64,000 nucleotides of DNA from Amycolatopsis benzoatilytica AK 16/65 (lineage in GTDB: Bacteria > Actinomycetota > Actinomycetes > Mycobacteriales > Pseudonocardiaceae). The stretch covers positions 4,989,039 to 5,053,038 of the forward strand of contig NZ_KB912942.1 in the NCBI RefSeq assembly GCF_000383915.1, given 5' to 3'. The position numbers and the translations under genes were made by a program. The notes beneath the pieces are model-generated. The model saw only the letters and a list, made by a program, of their open reading frames with translations, was not told the origin of the DNA and searched no databases. The stretch's first letter is position 1. Every line of letters begins with the position of its first letter. Below, one piece after another: positions 42,252 to 50,431 of this stretch.

Positions 42252-44210
42252 ATGACCACCTATTTCGTCACGGGCGCTACGGGCTTCCTCGGGAAGCGCC
42301 TGGTCGCCCGGTTGCTCGCGCGGCGGGACACCGCCGCAGTCCACGTACTCGTCCGCAACACTTCGCGCGAGCGGCTCGCCGCGCTCGCGCGGGACTGGCC
42401 GAACTCAGACCGCCTGGTCCCCGCCGTCGGCGACCTCACCGAGCCCCTGCTCGGCCTCGACCCGGCCGGCTACGACGGGGTCGACCACGTCGTGCACCTC
42501 GGCGCGGTCTACGACTTGACCGCCGACGAGGCGGCGAACCGGTCCGCGAACGTCGAAGGCACCCGCAACGTGCTCGCCTTCGCCGCCGCCGCCGGTGCCG
42601 GGCTGGTGCACCATGTCTCGTCGATCGCGGTCGCGGGCGACCACGCCGGCCGGTTCACCGAGGCGGACTTCGACCTCGGCCAGTCGTTCAGTTCTCCCTA
42701 CCACGCGACGAAGTTCGAAGCGGAGAAGCTGGTCCGCGCCGCCGGCCTGCCGTTCCGCGTCTACCGGCCCTCGGCCGTCGTCGGCGATTCGCGCACCGGC
42801 GAAATGGACAAGGTCGACGGCCCGTATTACTTCCTGCCGGCGATTTCCCGGCTCGCCGCGCTGCCCCGGCAGCTGCCGCTCCTCGCGCCCGACCTCGGTG
42901 CCACGAACCTCGTGCCGGTGGACTATGTGGTCGCCGCGATGGAGTACCTCATGCACCGCGACGCGCCTTCAGGCAGCACCTATCATCTCGCTTCGCCGCG
43001 ACCGCAGAAGCTGCACGAGGTCTACAACGCCTTCGCGCGCGTCGCGGGCGCGCCTCGGGTACGCACGACAGTGCCGTCCGGACTACTTCGCGCGACAGCA
43101 TCCCGTCTCGCAGCCGTGGTCGACCGTGTCCCAACTGGACGTGCGACGCGCGCTGCGGTGTTGACTGAGCTGGGCGTTCCGCTCGAAGTACTCCCCCACC
43201 TGAACGCAGAGGTGGAGTTCGATACTGCGCGCACCACTTCGGAGCTGTACGGCAGCGGTGTGCACCTTGCCGAGCTTCCCAACTACGCCGAACCGCTGTA
43301 CCGCTACTGGCGCGCGCACCTCGACCCGGACCACGCTCGCCGCCCGGGACTCAACGGACGCATCGTGCTGGTGACTGGTGCGTCTTCGGGCATTGGCCGA
43401 GCTAGCGCACTCGCTGTAGCACGACGCGGCGCGAAGGTACTTCTCGTCGCGCGTCGCGCCGAAGAACTCGAAGAGGTGCGTAGCGAGATCGCCGCGGCAG
43501 GAGGCGATGCAGCGGCGTACCCGTGCGACCTGACGGACGGCGACGCGGTCGACGCGCTCGTCAAGGCAGTCCTCGCGGACCACGGCGCGGTCGACATACT
43601 GGTGAACAACGCAGGCCGGTCCATTCGCCGTTCGGTGCAGCTGTCCACCGAACGGTTCCACGACTACGAACGCACCATGGCCATCAACTACTTCGGCCCG
43701 GTGCGGTTGATCCTGGGGCTGCTGCCATCGATGACCGAGCGGCGGTTCGGGCACGTCGTGAACGTGACGACGCAGGGTCTGCAGACCGACACTCCGCGGT
43801 TTTCCGCTTACCTGGCTTCGAAAGCGGCGCTTGAGGAGTTCGGCCTGACGGCCGGCCGCGAGACGCTGTCGGACGGCGTGACGTTCTCGTCGGTCCGCAT
43901 GCCATTGGTGCGCACCGACATGATCGCGCCGACCGGTTCGTACCGCGGAATGCCAGCCAGCTCGCCGGAACGCGCGGCGGCGCTCGTGGTGAAGGCGATC
44001 GAACAGCGGCCGCAGGTGCTCAGCCTGCCCGAGGGACGAGCGGCAGAGCTGAGCGCGCTGGCGATGCCGGGCTTGGCGCGGTTCGCGGCACATCTGGTGT
44101 ACCGGGTGATGCCGGAATCCGCGCCGGAAGCCCGGAAGCGTCCGCGGCAACCCGCTGCGGCGGCGGTGGCGGGGACCCTGACGCGATTGGTTTGGCGACG
44201 GCGGGCCTGA
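42252..44210 (+). CDS. Two-domain SDR protein, AcrA1-like fatty acyl-CoA reductase
   Basis: 652 residues. Residues 1-360 form an extended SDR (FVTGATGFLGKRLVARLL, VVHLGAVYDLTADEAAN, catalytic YHATKFEAEKLV). Residues 375-640 form a classical SDR (VLVTGASSGIGRASALAV, LVNNAGRSI, YLASKAALEEFG). This order and length match mycobacterial AcrA1 (Rv3391), described as a fatty acyl-CoA reductase. It would reduce acyl-CoA, through the aldehyde, toward a fatty alcohol. The ATG at 42252 has AAAGG upstream; a GTG nine bases earlier is less likely. A TetR-type dyad upstream suggests repression. Confidence 0.85.
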   Translation: MTTYFVTGATGFLGKRLVARLLARRDTAAVHVLVRNTSRERLAALARDWPNSDRLVPAVGDLTEPLLGLDPAGYDGVDHVVHLGAVYDLTADEAANRSANVEGTRNVLAFAAAAGAGLVHHVSSIAVAGDHAGRFTEADFDLGQSFSSPYHATKFEAEKLVRAAGLPFRVYRPSAVVGDSRTGEMDKVDGPYYFLPAISRLAALPRQLPLLAPDLGATNLVPVDYVVAAMEYLMHRDAPSGSTYHLASPRPQKLHEVYNAFARVAGAPRVRTTVPSGLLRATASRLAAVVDRVPTGRATRAAVLTELGVPLEVLPHLNAEVEFDTARTTSELYGSGVHLAELPNYAEPLYRYWRAHLDPDHARRPGLNGRIVLVTGASSGIGRASALAVARRGAKVLLVARRAEELEEVRSEIAAAGGDAAAYPCDLTDGDAVDALVKAVLADHGAVDILVNNAGRSIRRSVQLSTERFHDYERTMAINYFGPVRLILGLLPSMTERRFGHVVNVTTQGLQTDTPRFSAYLASKAALEEFGLTAGRETLSDGVTFSSVRMPLVRTDMIAPTGSYRGMPASSPERAAALVVKAIEQRPQVLSLPEGRAAELSALAMPGLARFAAHLVYRVMPESAPEARKRPRQPAAAAVAGTLTRLVWRRRA

Positions 44211-44244
44211 GGCAGCCAGCACCCGTCGCCTCACCTCGCCCACG

Positions 44245-44299
44245 GTCCGTGAAGGGCCCCTTGAGGGACTTGGATTCCGTGAAGGGCCCCTTCACAGAC
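44245..44299. repeat. Dispersed 3'-end palindrome, copy 7
   Basis: GGTCCGTGAAGGGCCCCTT (from about 44244) and GTGAAGGGCCCCTTCAC AGACC (ending 44299) can pair in more than one register, because the second half carries its own full GTGAAGGGCCCCTTCAC dyad. It lies 34 bp after the AcrA1-like stop, in a convergent gap. Confidence 0.8.
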
Positions 44300-44342
44300 C
44301 GCTGCCCAGCCGCTCTGCCCAGCCGCTGTCCGCCGCCACCTC

Positions 44343-44399
44343 TGGCCGTGAAGGGAACATTGAGGGACTCTGAGTCCCTCAATGTTCCCTTCACGGCCA
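44343..44399. repeat. Variant 3'-end palindrome, copy 8 (perfect 28-bp arms)
   Basis: 44343-44370 and 44372-44399 are exactly complementary around one base: a 57-bp perfect palindrome. The outer part TGGCCGTGAAGGG is as in the family, but the core is AACATT where others have CCCCTT, with matching changes in the other arm. It lies 29 bp from the MocR stop (44429). Confidence 0.9.
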
Positions 44400-44428
44400 C
44401 CAACGACCTTCACGGCCACCAACGACGC

Positions 44429-45757
44429 TCACTCCGCCAACGCGTCCTCCGGTGACCCGGCGGCCAACGCGGCCAGCACCTGCAACGCACTCCCCAACGT
44501 CTCCTGCGCCGGCGCGGACACCGCGATCCGCACCGCGTTCGGCGCATGCCCCGGCACCACCGAGAACGCCGCCGCCGGAGACAACGCGATCCCCCGCCGG
44601 GCCGCCGCCGCGACGAACGTTTCCGCTCGCCACTGCTCCGGCAGCTCCCACCACCGGTGGTACGCGGCCGCGTCGCCGCGCACCCGGAACCCCGCCAGCC
44701 GGTCCGCGACGATCTCGGCGCGGACCGCCGCGTCCGCTCGTTTCGCGGCTTCCACCTCAGCCAGCACCCCGCCGGTGATCCAACGGCGCGCCGCTTCCGC
44801 CGAAAACCTCGACGCGGTCCACCCACCGGAGCGGATCGCGCTGGCCAGGCGCGGCAGCCAAGCCGGCGGCACCACCAGGAACCCGGCCGTCAGCCCCGGC
44901 GCGACCCGCTTCGACAGGCTGTCCACGAAAACCGTCCGCTCCGGCATCAGCGAGGCCAGCGGCTCGGTGTCCGGGCGGAGGAACGTGTAGATCCCGTCTT
45001 CGACCACCGGCAGGTCCAGCCGTCGGACGACCTCGGCCAGTTCCGCCCGGCGCGCGGGCGGCATCGTGATGCCGAGCGGGTTGTGCAAGGTCGGCTGGAC
45101 GTACAGCGCCCGCACCGGAGCGGCAGCCGCCAGCGCGGCGGGGACCAGGCCGTGCGAGTCGGTCTCGATCGGGACCAGTTCGATGCCGAGCCGGGTCGCG
45201 GCGGCCTTGACCACGGGGTAGGTCAACGATTCCACCGCGAGCCGCTCGCCGGTCGGGACGAACGCGGACAGCGCGGCGGCGATGCCTTGCCGTCCGTTGC
45301 CGGCGACGAGGACCGATTCCGGGTCCGGTGCCCAGGATCCGCGCGAGAGCATCGCGACCGCCGCCTCGCGGACCTGCTTCGTGGCGGCCGCGCCGAGGGG
45401 GTGCAGAGCATCGGTGAAGACGTCCGCGCGCAGCACCGGTTCCAGCGCCCGCGCGAGTTTCGGCGACTGACTCGGCAATACGGCGAAGTTCAGTTCCAGG
45501 TCGATCCGCGCGTCGCCGGGCTCGGACAATGCCGGTTCCGGCCCCGGCCGGGCCGCGCGCACGAACGTGCCCCGGCCCACTTCGCCGACCGCGAGGCCGC
45601 GCCGGACGAGTTCGCCGTACACCCGCGCCGCCGTGGAACCGGCGATGCCGCGCTCGCGCGCGAACCGGCGTTGCGGGGGCAGCCGGTCGCCCGGACGCAG
45701 CCGCCCGGCCTCGATGTCGGCGGCGAGTTCGTCCGCGACGACGCGGTAGTCGTCCAT
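44429..45757 (-). CDS. MocR-type GntR regulator with aminotransferase-like domain
   Basis: 442 residues. The N-terminal GntR winged helix (about 5-70: YRVVADELAADIEAGRLRPGDRLPPQRRFARERG) is joined to a fold-type I aminotransferase domain. The PLP lysine lies in VDSLSKRVAPGL, and LYVQPTLHNPLGITMP and VVEDGIYTFL carry other PLP contacts. MocR proteins use PLP as an effector; PdxR members control vitamin B6 synthesis. No pdx gene is adjacent, so the target is unknown. It faces the FepC-like gene across 118 bp. Confidence 0.9.
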   Translation of the reverse strand: MDDYRVVADELAADIEAGRLRPGDRLPPQRRFARERGIAGSTAARVYGELVRRGLAVGEVGRGTFVRAARPGPEPALSEPGDARIDLELNFAVLPSQSPKLARALEPVLRADVFTDALHPLGAAATKQVREAAVAMLSRGSWAPDPESVLVAGNGRQGIAAALSAFVPTGERLAVESLTYPVVKAAATRLGIELVPIETDSHGLVPAALAAAAPVRALYVQPTLHNPLGITMPPARRAELAEVVRRLDLPVVEDGIYTFLRPDTEPLASLMPERTVFVDSLSKRVAPGLTAGFLVVPPAWLPRLASAIRSGGWTASRFSAEAARRWITGGVLAEVEAAKRADAAVRAEIVADRLAGFRVRGDAAAYHRWWELPEQWRAETFVAAAARRGIALSPAAAFSVVPGHAPNAVRIAVSAPAQETLGSALQVLAALAAGSPEDALAE

Positions 45758-45856
45758 CGCACCCTCGCTCTGCCCCGGGATCCGCCCGGACGCATCATGG
45801 CACCAGCCGGTCGCCTTGGGCTTCAGCGGCCCAGGGAACTCCCCGAACGGGCGTCA

Positions 45857-45875
45857 CTAGGTTAGCCTTACCTAC
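45857..45875. promoter_or_regulatory. DtxR/IdeR-type iron box
   Basis: CTAGGTTAGCCTTACCTAC matches the 19-base consensus TTAGGTTAGGCTAACCTAA at 15 of 19 positions. Its last base touches the GTG start of the FepC-like gene, so there is no room for a ribosome site. Repression by iron-loaded DtxR/IdeR and leaderless translation are inferred. Confidence 0.82.
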
Positions 45876-46676
45876 GTGGTACAGACGACGCGGCTGCACG
45901 CCGAAGACCTCACTCTGGCCTACGACGGCCGGACCGTCGCCGAGCGGCTCGGCGTGGTCATCCCGGACCAGTCGTTCACGGTGATCGTCGGCCCGAACGC
46001 CTGCGGCAAGACGACTCTGCTGCGCGCGCTCGCCCGGATGCTGAAGCCTCGCACGGGCGCGGTCTACCTGGACGGCGAGGTGATCTCCAGCTACGGCGCG
46101 AAGGAGGTCGCGCGCCGGCTCGGGCTGCTGCCGCAGAGCTCGATCGCACCGGACGGGATCACGGTGGCCGACCTCGTCGCGCGCGGCCGCTACCCGCATC
46201 AGAAACTGCTGCGCCAATGGTCCCGCGAGGACGCGACGGTCGTCGCCGGCTCGATGCGCGCGACCGGCGTCGACGACCTGGCCGAGCGACTGGTCGACGA
46301 ACTGTCCGGCGGGCAGCGGCAGCGCGTCTGGATGGCGATGGCGCTGGCCCAGCAGACCGACTTGCTGCTTCTCGACGAGCCGACGACGTACCTGGACATC
46401 GCGCACCAACTCGACCTGCTCGACCTGTGCGCGACGCTGCACAGCGAGCAGGGCCGCACGCTCGTCGCGGTGCTGCACGACCTGAACCACGCGGCCAGGT
46501 ACGCGACCCACCTGATCGCGATGCGCGACGGGAAGGTGCTGGCGACCGGGACGCCGGAAGAGGTGGTGACGGCGGAGAACGTGGAGCGGATCTTCGAGTT
46601 GCCCTGCCGGGTGATGGAGTGCCCGGAGAGCGGGAGCCCGATGGTGATCCCGAAGGTCAGCCGCCGAGCCGCGTGA
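45876..46676 (+). CDS. Iron-siderophore ABC transporter ATP-binding protein (FepC-like)
   Basis: 266 residues. Walker A is GPNACGKTTLL, the signature is LSGGQRQRVWMAMAL, Walker B is LLLLDEPTTYLDI, and the H-loop is VLHDLNHAARY. LGLLPQSSIAPDGITVADLVARGRYPHQ is the usual phrase of siderophore/cobalamin importer ATPases. It drives uptake through FepDG-type permeases, which are not in this window. Control by iron is shown by the box directly upstream. The GTG start abuts that box; no Shine-Dalgarno is possible. Confidence 0.92.
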   Translation: MVQTTRLHAEDLTLAYDGRTVAERLGVVIPDQSFTVIVGPNACGKTTLLRALARMLKPRTGAVYLDGEVISSYGAKEVARRLGLLPQSSIAPDGITVADLVARGRYPHQKLLRQWSREDATVVAGSMRATGVDDLAERLVDELSGGQRQRVWMAMALAQQTDLLLLDEPTTYLDIAHQLDLLDLCATLHSEQGRTLVAVLHDLNHAARYATHLIAMRDGKVLATGTPEEVVTAENVERIFELPCRVMECPESGSPMVIPKVSRRAA

Positions 46677-46707
46677 ACAGGGCTGCCGCGGTGGATTGGC
46701 CGGCGCG

Positions 46708-46735
46708 TCGGCGGCGCTTTCCCAGCAGCCGCCGA
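46708..46735. terminator. Hairpin between convergent genes
   Basis: TCGGCGGC (46708-46715) pairs with GCCGCCGA (46728-46735) around a 12-base loop, 31 bp after the FepC-like stop and 46 bp from the PBP stop. It is the only dyad I see in this gap. Confidence 0.5.
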
Positions 46736-46781
46736 GGCCCGGCCGCGACCGGCCTTCGCCTGACGTGCGCACGCGCCGCCC

Positions 46782-48608
46782 TCACCGCTGCACCAGGAAC
46801 GACCGCCATATCTCAGCGGGCAAGCCCGAGCCCGTCACCTTCGTCCCGTCACCGTCGACCAGCTTCCGGTCGTCGTCCGTGCCGATCCACACCGAGGCCG
46901 CCAGCTTCTCCGTGTAGCCGACCGCCCACGCGTCCTGGTTGTCCTGAGAGTTCCCGCGCTCGGACTCACCGGTCCGCAACGCGGCCGAGCCGCCGTCCGG
47001 CAGCGTCGTGCGCAGCGCCTCGGTGACGTCCCGTGCCACCTCGGGCGCGACGGTCGCGGTCGGCTCTTTCTCGTACTGCCACACGACTTTCCCGGACTGG
47101 TCCAGCACCTTGTCGACCAGATGCGCCGGCGCGTGCCGCCCGTCCGCGGCGAAGGTCGCATACGCGCTGGCGACATCGAGCGGCCGCAGCGGATACCGGC
47201 CGACCACGATGCCGGAGCCGATGGTGACGCCGTCCTTTTCCCGCATTGTCGGCGTGCTGTCGACCTCGTCCGGGATCCCGGCCGAACGGGCGGCAGCGCT
47301 CACCGCGTCGACGCCGACCTTCCTCGCCAGCGAAATGAACGGAGTGGTCGCTCCCGAAGCCAGCGCGCTGCGGACGGTGCACGGCTGCGGGCACTTCGCC
47401 GGGTACTCGAACTTCTCGCCCAGATACTCGATCCGCGCCGGTTCATCGAGCCGGTCGGTCAGCCGCATCCCGGACGCCAGCCCGGCCGCGGCGGTGAACG
47501 GGTGGAACGCGGAGCCGAGCGGGTGCCCGGTCCCGGCGTAGTCGCGGACGCCGTTGTTGCCGCCGTCGTAGGCCCGCACCGCCCCGCTCGCCGGGTCAAT
47601 CGCCACCAGCGCGCCGCGAAACTCGGCCGGTGCGGCTTTGAGCCGGTCGTCCAGCGACGCGTGCGCGGCGGCCTGCAACTTCGGGTCCAAAGTGGTCTGA
47701 ACGGTCAGGTTCCCTTGCTGCAACCGGGAAAGCGGGAACCCGGCCTCCTCCAGCTCGGCGAGCGCCTGCTGCTTGAGGTGATACTGGTCGTAGTTCACGC
47801 TGACCCGGGTCTCGGCGGGCGGCTTGATCTCCGCGCCCGGGTACGCCATGCCGTCGGCGTTCTTGAGATAGCCGCGCTCCACCAGCTTGTCGCGTACGTA
47901 CCGCCAGCGCTTCGCGGCGTGCTCGTCGCCGGACACCGCGGGGTCGTGCACCGACGGCGACTGGATCATCCCGGCGAGGAACGCTGCCTCGCTCCAGGTG
48001 ATGCTGTCGTCGAGCGGGCGGCCGAAGAACGCGTTCATCGCCGCGGCCGGGCCGAAGGTGTTGCGGCCGAAGGAGATGATGTTGACGTAGCTTTCGAAGA
48101 TCTGCTCTTTGCTCTGCTGCTGGGTGATCTTCGTGGCGAGCACGAGCTCCTGCATTTTGCGCGACAGCGTCGAGTCCTCGTCGCCGGTCGACTTCTTGAT
48201 GTACTGCTGGGTGATGCCGGACCCGCCGCCGACGCCGGTCAGGAACGCCCGGCCGATCCCGGTCGGGTCGAAGCCGGCGTTGTCCCAGAAGGTCGGGTCC
48301 TCGGTGGCGACGATCGCGTCCCGCAGCTTCGCCGGCACCTGGTCGAACGGCACGAACCGGCGGTCGCCGCCCGCGGGCACGATGCGCAGCAGGTCGCTGC
48401 CGTCCGCGTACTTCAGCACGACGGTCTTGTCCAGCGAGGCGAGCACGTCCTGCGGGCTGCGCACGTCCAGCAGCAGATAGGCGATCCAGAACGCGATCAG
48501 CGGCACGCCGACGGCCAGGCCGGTCGCGCAGTACGCGATCCGGCGAATCCGCCGCCACTTGCCCGGCCGGACGACAGCGGTTTGGTCACTCTCCGAGTCT
48601 GACTCCAC
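46782..48608 (-). CDS. Class A penicillin-binding protein with degenerate transpeptidase domain
   Basis: 608 residues. A cytoplasmic tail and one membrane helix (about 25-48) precede a GT51 glycosyltransferase domain. Its motifs are intact: ATEDPTFWDNAGFDPTGIGRA and GGSGITQQYIKKS, with the catalytic glutamate present. In the transpeptidase domain all three active-site motifs are altered: SxxK reads SAFH (Ser366, His369), SxN reads SGA (418-420), and KTG reads RTG (545-547). It should polymerise glycan strands but probably cannot cross-link. GTG start at 48608 without a clear ribosome site, so the start is uncertain. Confidence 0.88.
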   Translation of the reverse strand: MESDSESDQTAVVRPGKWRRIRRIAYCATGLAVGVPLIAFWIAYLLLDVRSPQDVLASLDKTVVLKYADGSDLLRIVPAGGDRRFVPFDQVPAKLRDAIVATEDPTFWDNAGFDPTGIGRAFLTGVGGGSGITQQYIKKSTGDEDSTLSRKMQELVLATKITQQQSKEQIFESYVNIISFGRNTFGPAAAMNAFFGRPLDDSITWSEAAFLAGMIQSPSVHDPAVSGDEHAAKRWRYVRDKLVERGYLKNADGMAYPGAEIKPPAETRVSVNYDQYHLKQQALAELEEAGFPLSRLQQGNLTVQTTLDPKLQAAAHASLDDRLKAAPAEFRGALVAIDPASGAVRAYDGGNNGVRDYAGTGHPLGSAFHPFTAAAGLASGMRLTDRLDEPARIEYLGEKFEYPAKCPQPCTVRSALASGATTPFISLARKVGVDAVSAAARSAGIPDEVDSTPTMREKDGVTIGSGIVVGRYPLRPLDVASAYATFAADGRHAPAHLVDKVLDQSGKVVWQYEKEPTATVAPEVARDVTEALRTTLPDGGSAALRTGESERGNSQDNQDAWAVGYTEKLAASVWIGTDDDRKLVDGDGTKVTGSGLPAEIWRSFLVQR

Positions 48609-48660
48609 TTATGGTGGACGGGTGAACGGGCGACAAGGTTCTGCCGATCCGGTGAATTGA

Positions 48661-49383
48661 TCACGAGAGGAAGGCGCGCAGCAGTGACGCGGTTCCTTCG
48701 ATGTGCTCGGCCATCGCGTGCCGCGCGGCCGCCGGGTCGCCGGCCAGGATCGCGTCCACGATCGCCGCGTGCTGGGCGTTCGAGTGCTCCAGGTTGGGCT
48801 CCAGCAGCGGGATCCGGTCGAGCAGCTGGTTGATCCGGGTCCGCGCGTCGGCGAGCGCGCCGGTCAGCGACGCGGACCCGGTGACCTCGGCGATCGCCAG
48901 GTGCAGCCGGGAGTCCTTGCGCCGGTAGTCGGCGAGGTCGGCGGTCGCGGCTTCGGCCAGGGTGCTGGTGAGGTGCTGGCGATCGGCCGGGCTGAGCGTG
49001 CGCGCGGCGGCCGCCTCGGCCGCTCCGGTCTCCAGCACCTGCCGCAGGCAGAACGCGTCTTCCAGGCCGGCCGCGTCGATCTCCCCGACCGTGCGTTCGG
49101 CCGGGGCCGGCAGCTGCTCGTTCACGAACGTGCCGCCGTAGCGGCCGCGCCGGGATTCCACGTAACCCGCGTCGGCCAGCGCGCGGATCGCCTCGCGCAG
49201 GGTCACCCGGCTCACCCCGAGCCGTTCGGCCAGCTCCCGCTCGGACGGCAGCCGGTCACCCGCCCCGACCACCCCGAGCCGGATCGCCTGCAACAGCCGC
49301 TCAACGGTCTCCTCGAAGGCGTTCCCGGCCCTCACCGGCCGGAACAGCGCCTCGTTCGCGCTCACCACCGAGGTCGATTCCAC
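48661..49383 (-). CDS. GntR/FadR-family regulator
   Basis: 240 residues. The winged helix (about 25-90) includes RLGVVGAGDRLPSERELAERLGVSRVTLREAIRALADAGYVES. The FCD effector domain follows (FCLRQVLETGAAEAAAAR, DSRLHLAIAEVTGSASL, HAAIVDAILAGDPAAARHAMAEHI). It is of the type often found beside gamma-glutamyl amine catabolism or amino-acid genes, but here it lies 12 kb from that operon. It is divergent from an ArsR-type gene. Target unknown. Confidence 0.87.
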   Translation of the reverse strand: MESTSVVSANEALFRPVRAGNAFEETVERLLQAIRLGVVGAGDRLPSERELAERLGVSRVTLREAIRALADAGYVESRRGRYGGTFVNEQLPAPAERTVGEIDAAGLEDAFCLRQVLETGAAEAAAARTLSPADRQHLTSTLAEAATADLADYRRKDSRLHLAIAEVTGSASLTGALADARTRINQLLDRIPLLEPNLEHSNAQHAAIVDAILAGDPAAARHAMAEHIEGTASLLRAFLS

Positions 49384-49405
49384 GGTCCGAGTCTAGGCGG
49401 TCTTA

Positions 49406-49437
49406 TTGCAGAGAAGTATTTGCAAAGGATCCTCTGC
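49406..49437. promoter_or_regulatory. Operator-like repeats in the FadR/ArsR divergent gap
   Basis: TTGCAGAGAA (49406-49415) and TTGCAAAGGA (49420-49429) are direct repeats 14 bases apart. GCAGAG (49408-49413) and CTCTGC (49432-49437) are inverted, and TTTGCAAA (49419-49426) is a small dyad. The region is AT-rich and lies 17-48 bp upstream of the ArsR-type gene. Autoregulation is likely. Confidence 0.55.
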
Positions 49438-49453
49438 GGTCTAGAGTGAGGCC

Positions 49454-50026
49454 ATGGCCCTTGAACGCCGCACCCGGCAGCTCGACCCGCGCACCTTGCG
49501 CGCGCTGGCCCACCCGCTGCGGATGGAGCTGCTGGACCTGCTGACCGTCGAGGGCCCGGCCACCGCGACCGGGCTCGGCAAGCGGGTCGGCGAAAGCTCC
49601 GGGACCACGTCGTGGCATCTGCGCCAGCTGGCGGACGCCGGCCTGGTCGAGGAGGACCCCGGGCGCGGGTCGAAGCGCGAACGCTGGTGGAAGGCCGCGC
49701 AGGATTCGACGCGGATGGAACCGGAGGACTTCCTCGACGACCCGCGTACGGCCGGAACGATGCTGGCCTACATGCACCACTACCTCGACCAGAATTACCG
49801 CGAGCAAGCACAGGCCGTCGCGGATCTTCCGCGCTGGACGAAGGAATGGCGCGACAGCTCGACGTTGGGCCGCGCCGCACTGGAACTCACGCCCGGCGAA
49901 ACCCGGCAGATGGTCGAAGAGATCGAAGCAGTCGTCGACCGCTACCGCCGTCCCGCCGCCCCCGGCGACGAAACCGTCATCGCGCATTGGGCGGCGTTCC
50001 CGCGTTCGGCCGACGAAACCACCTAG
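49454..50026 (+). CDS. ArsR-like winged-helix regulator
   Basis: 190 residues. The N-terminal domain (about 10-80) reads LDPRTLRALAHPLRMELLDLLTVEGPATATGLGKRVGESSGTTSWHLRQLADAGLVEE, a clear ArsR/helix-turn-helix_20 type. There are no cysteines for a metal site, so it is not a heavy-metal sensor. The C-terminal 100 residues are helical and of unknown role. It is followed 11 bp later by a 69-residue gene and is probably co-transcribed with it. Repeats in its promoter suggest autoregulation. Confidence 0.85.
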   Translation: MALERRTRQLDPRTLRALAHPLRMELLDLLTVEGPATATGLGKRVGESSGTTSWHLRQLADAGLVEEDPGRGSKRERWWKAAQDSTRMEPEDFLDDPRTAGTMLAYMHHYLDQNYREQAQAVADLPRWTKEWRDSSTLGRAALELTPGETRQMVEEIEAVVDRYRRPAAPGDETVIAHWAAFPRSADETT

Positions 50027-50037
50027 GGGGAATCCTG

Positions 50038-50247
50038 ATGAAAGACTTCATGATCGAGTACGTCGCTGCCCGCCAGGCCGAACTGCGCGCCGCCGCCCGC
50101 CCGCAGCTGCGCCCGGTCCGCACCTCCCCGGCCCGGCAGCGACTCGGCTGGTGGCTGATGGAACTGGGCCTGCGCCTGGCCGCTCCCCCAGCCCCGGCCC
50201 CGGCCCCGGCCCCGAGATTCCGTGAAGGGCCCCTTCAGGGAATCTAA
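50038..50247 (+). CDS. 69-residue protein whose end is encoded by the palindromic repeat
   Basis: ATG at 50038 with AGGGGGAATCCTG upstream, 11 bp after the ArsR-type gene. The N-terminal half is basic and helical (MKDFMIEYVAARQAELRAAA, RQRLGWWLMELGLRLAAP). A run of Pro-Ala repeats follows. The last residues (FREGPLQGI) and the stop codon come from the dispersed palindrome that starts at about 50219. This suggests the element replaced the original 3' end. Such short proteins encoded after ArsR/PadR-type regulators are common, but I do not recognise this one. Confidence 0.6.
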   Translation: MKDFMIEYVAARQAELRAAARPQLRPVRTSPARQRLGWWLMELGLRLAAPPAPAPAPAPRFREGPLQGI

Positions 50248-50426
50248 GTCCCTGAATGTTCCCCTCACGCGCGCCGAAGTCCCTGAAGGTTCCCCTCACG
50301 CACGCCGAAGTCCCTGAAGGGGCCCCTCACGGAACCCAAGTCCCTCAAGGTTCCCCTCACGCACGCCGAAGTCCCTGAAGGGGCCCCTCACGGAATCCAA
50401 GTCCCGCAAGGGGCCCCTCACGGACG
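50219..50426. repeat. Dispersed 3'-end palindrome expanded into a six-unit array, copy 9
   Basis: A leading half CCGTGAAGGGCCCCTTCAGG (from 50220) is followed by six units of AGTCCCTnAAnGnnCCCCTCACG, joined by either GGAAYCCA or CGCGCGCCGA/CACGCCGA linkers. Cores alternate between GGGGCCC and GGTTCCC/TGTTCCC. The array covers the whole convergent gap and ends five bases from the sdaA stop (50432). Confidence 0.85.
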
Positions 50427-50431
50427 GGAAG

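Noticed and set aside
50219-50426. CRISPR array
   Set aside because: Units are almost contiguous, imperfect and lack unique spacers; no cas genes are nearby.
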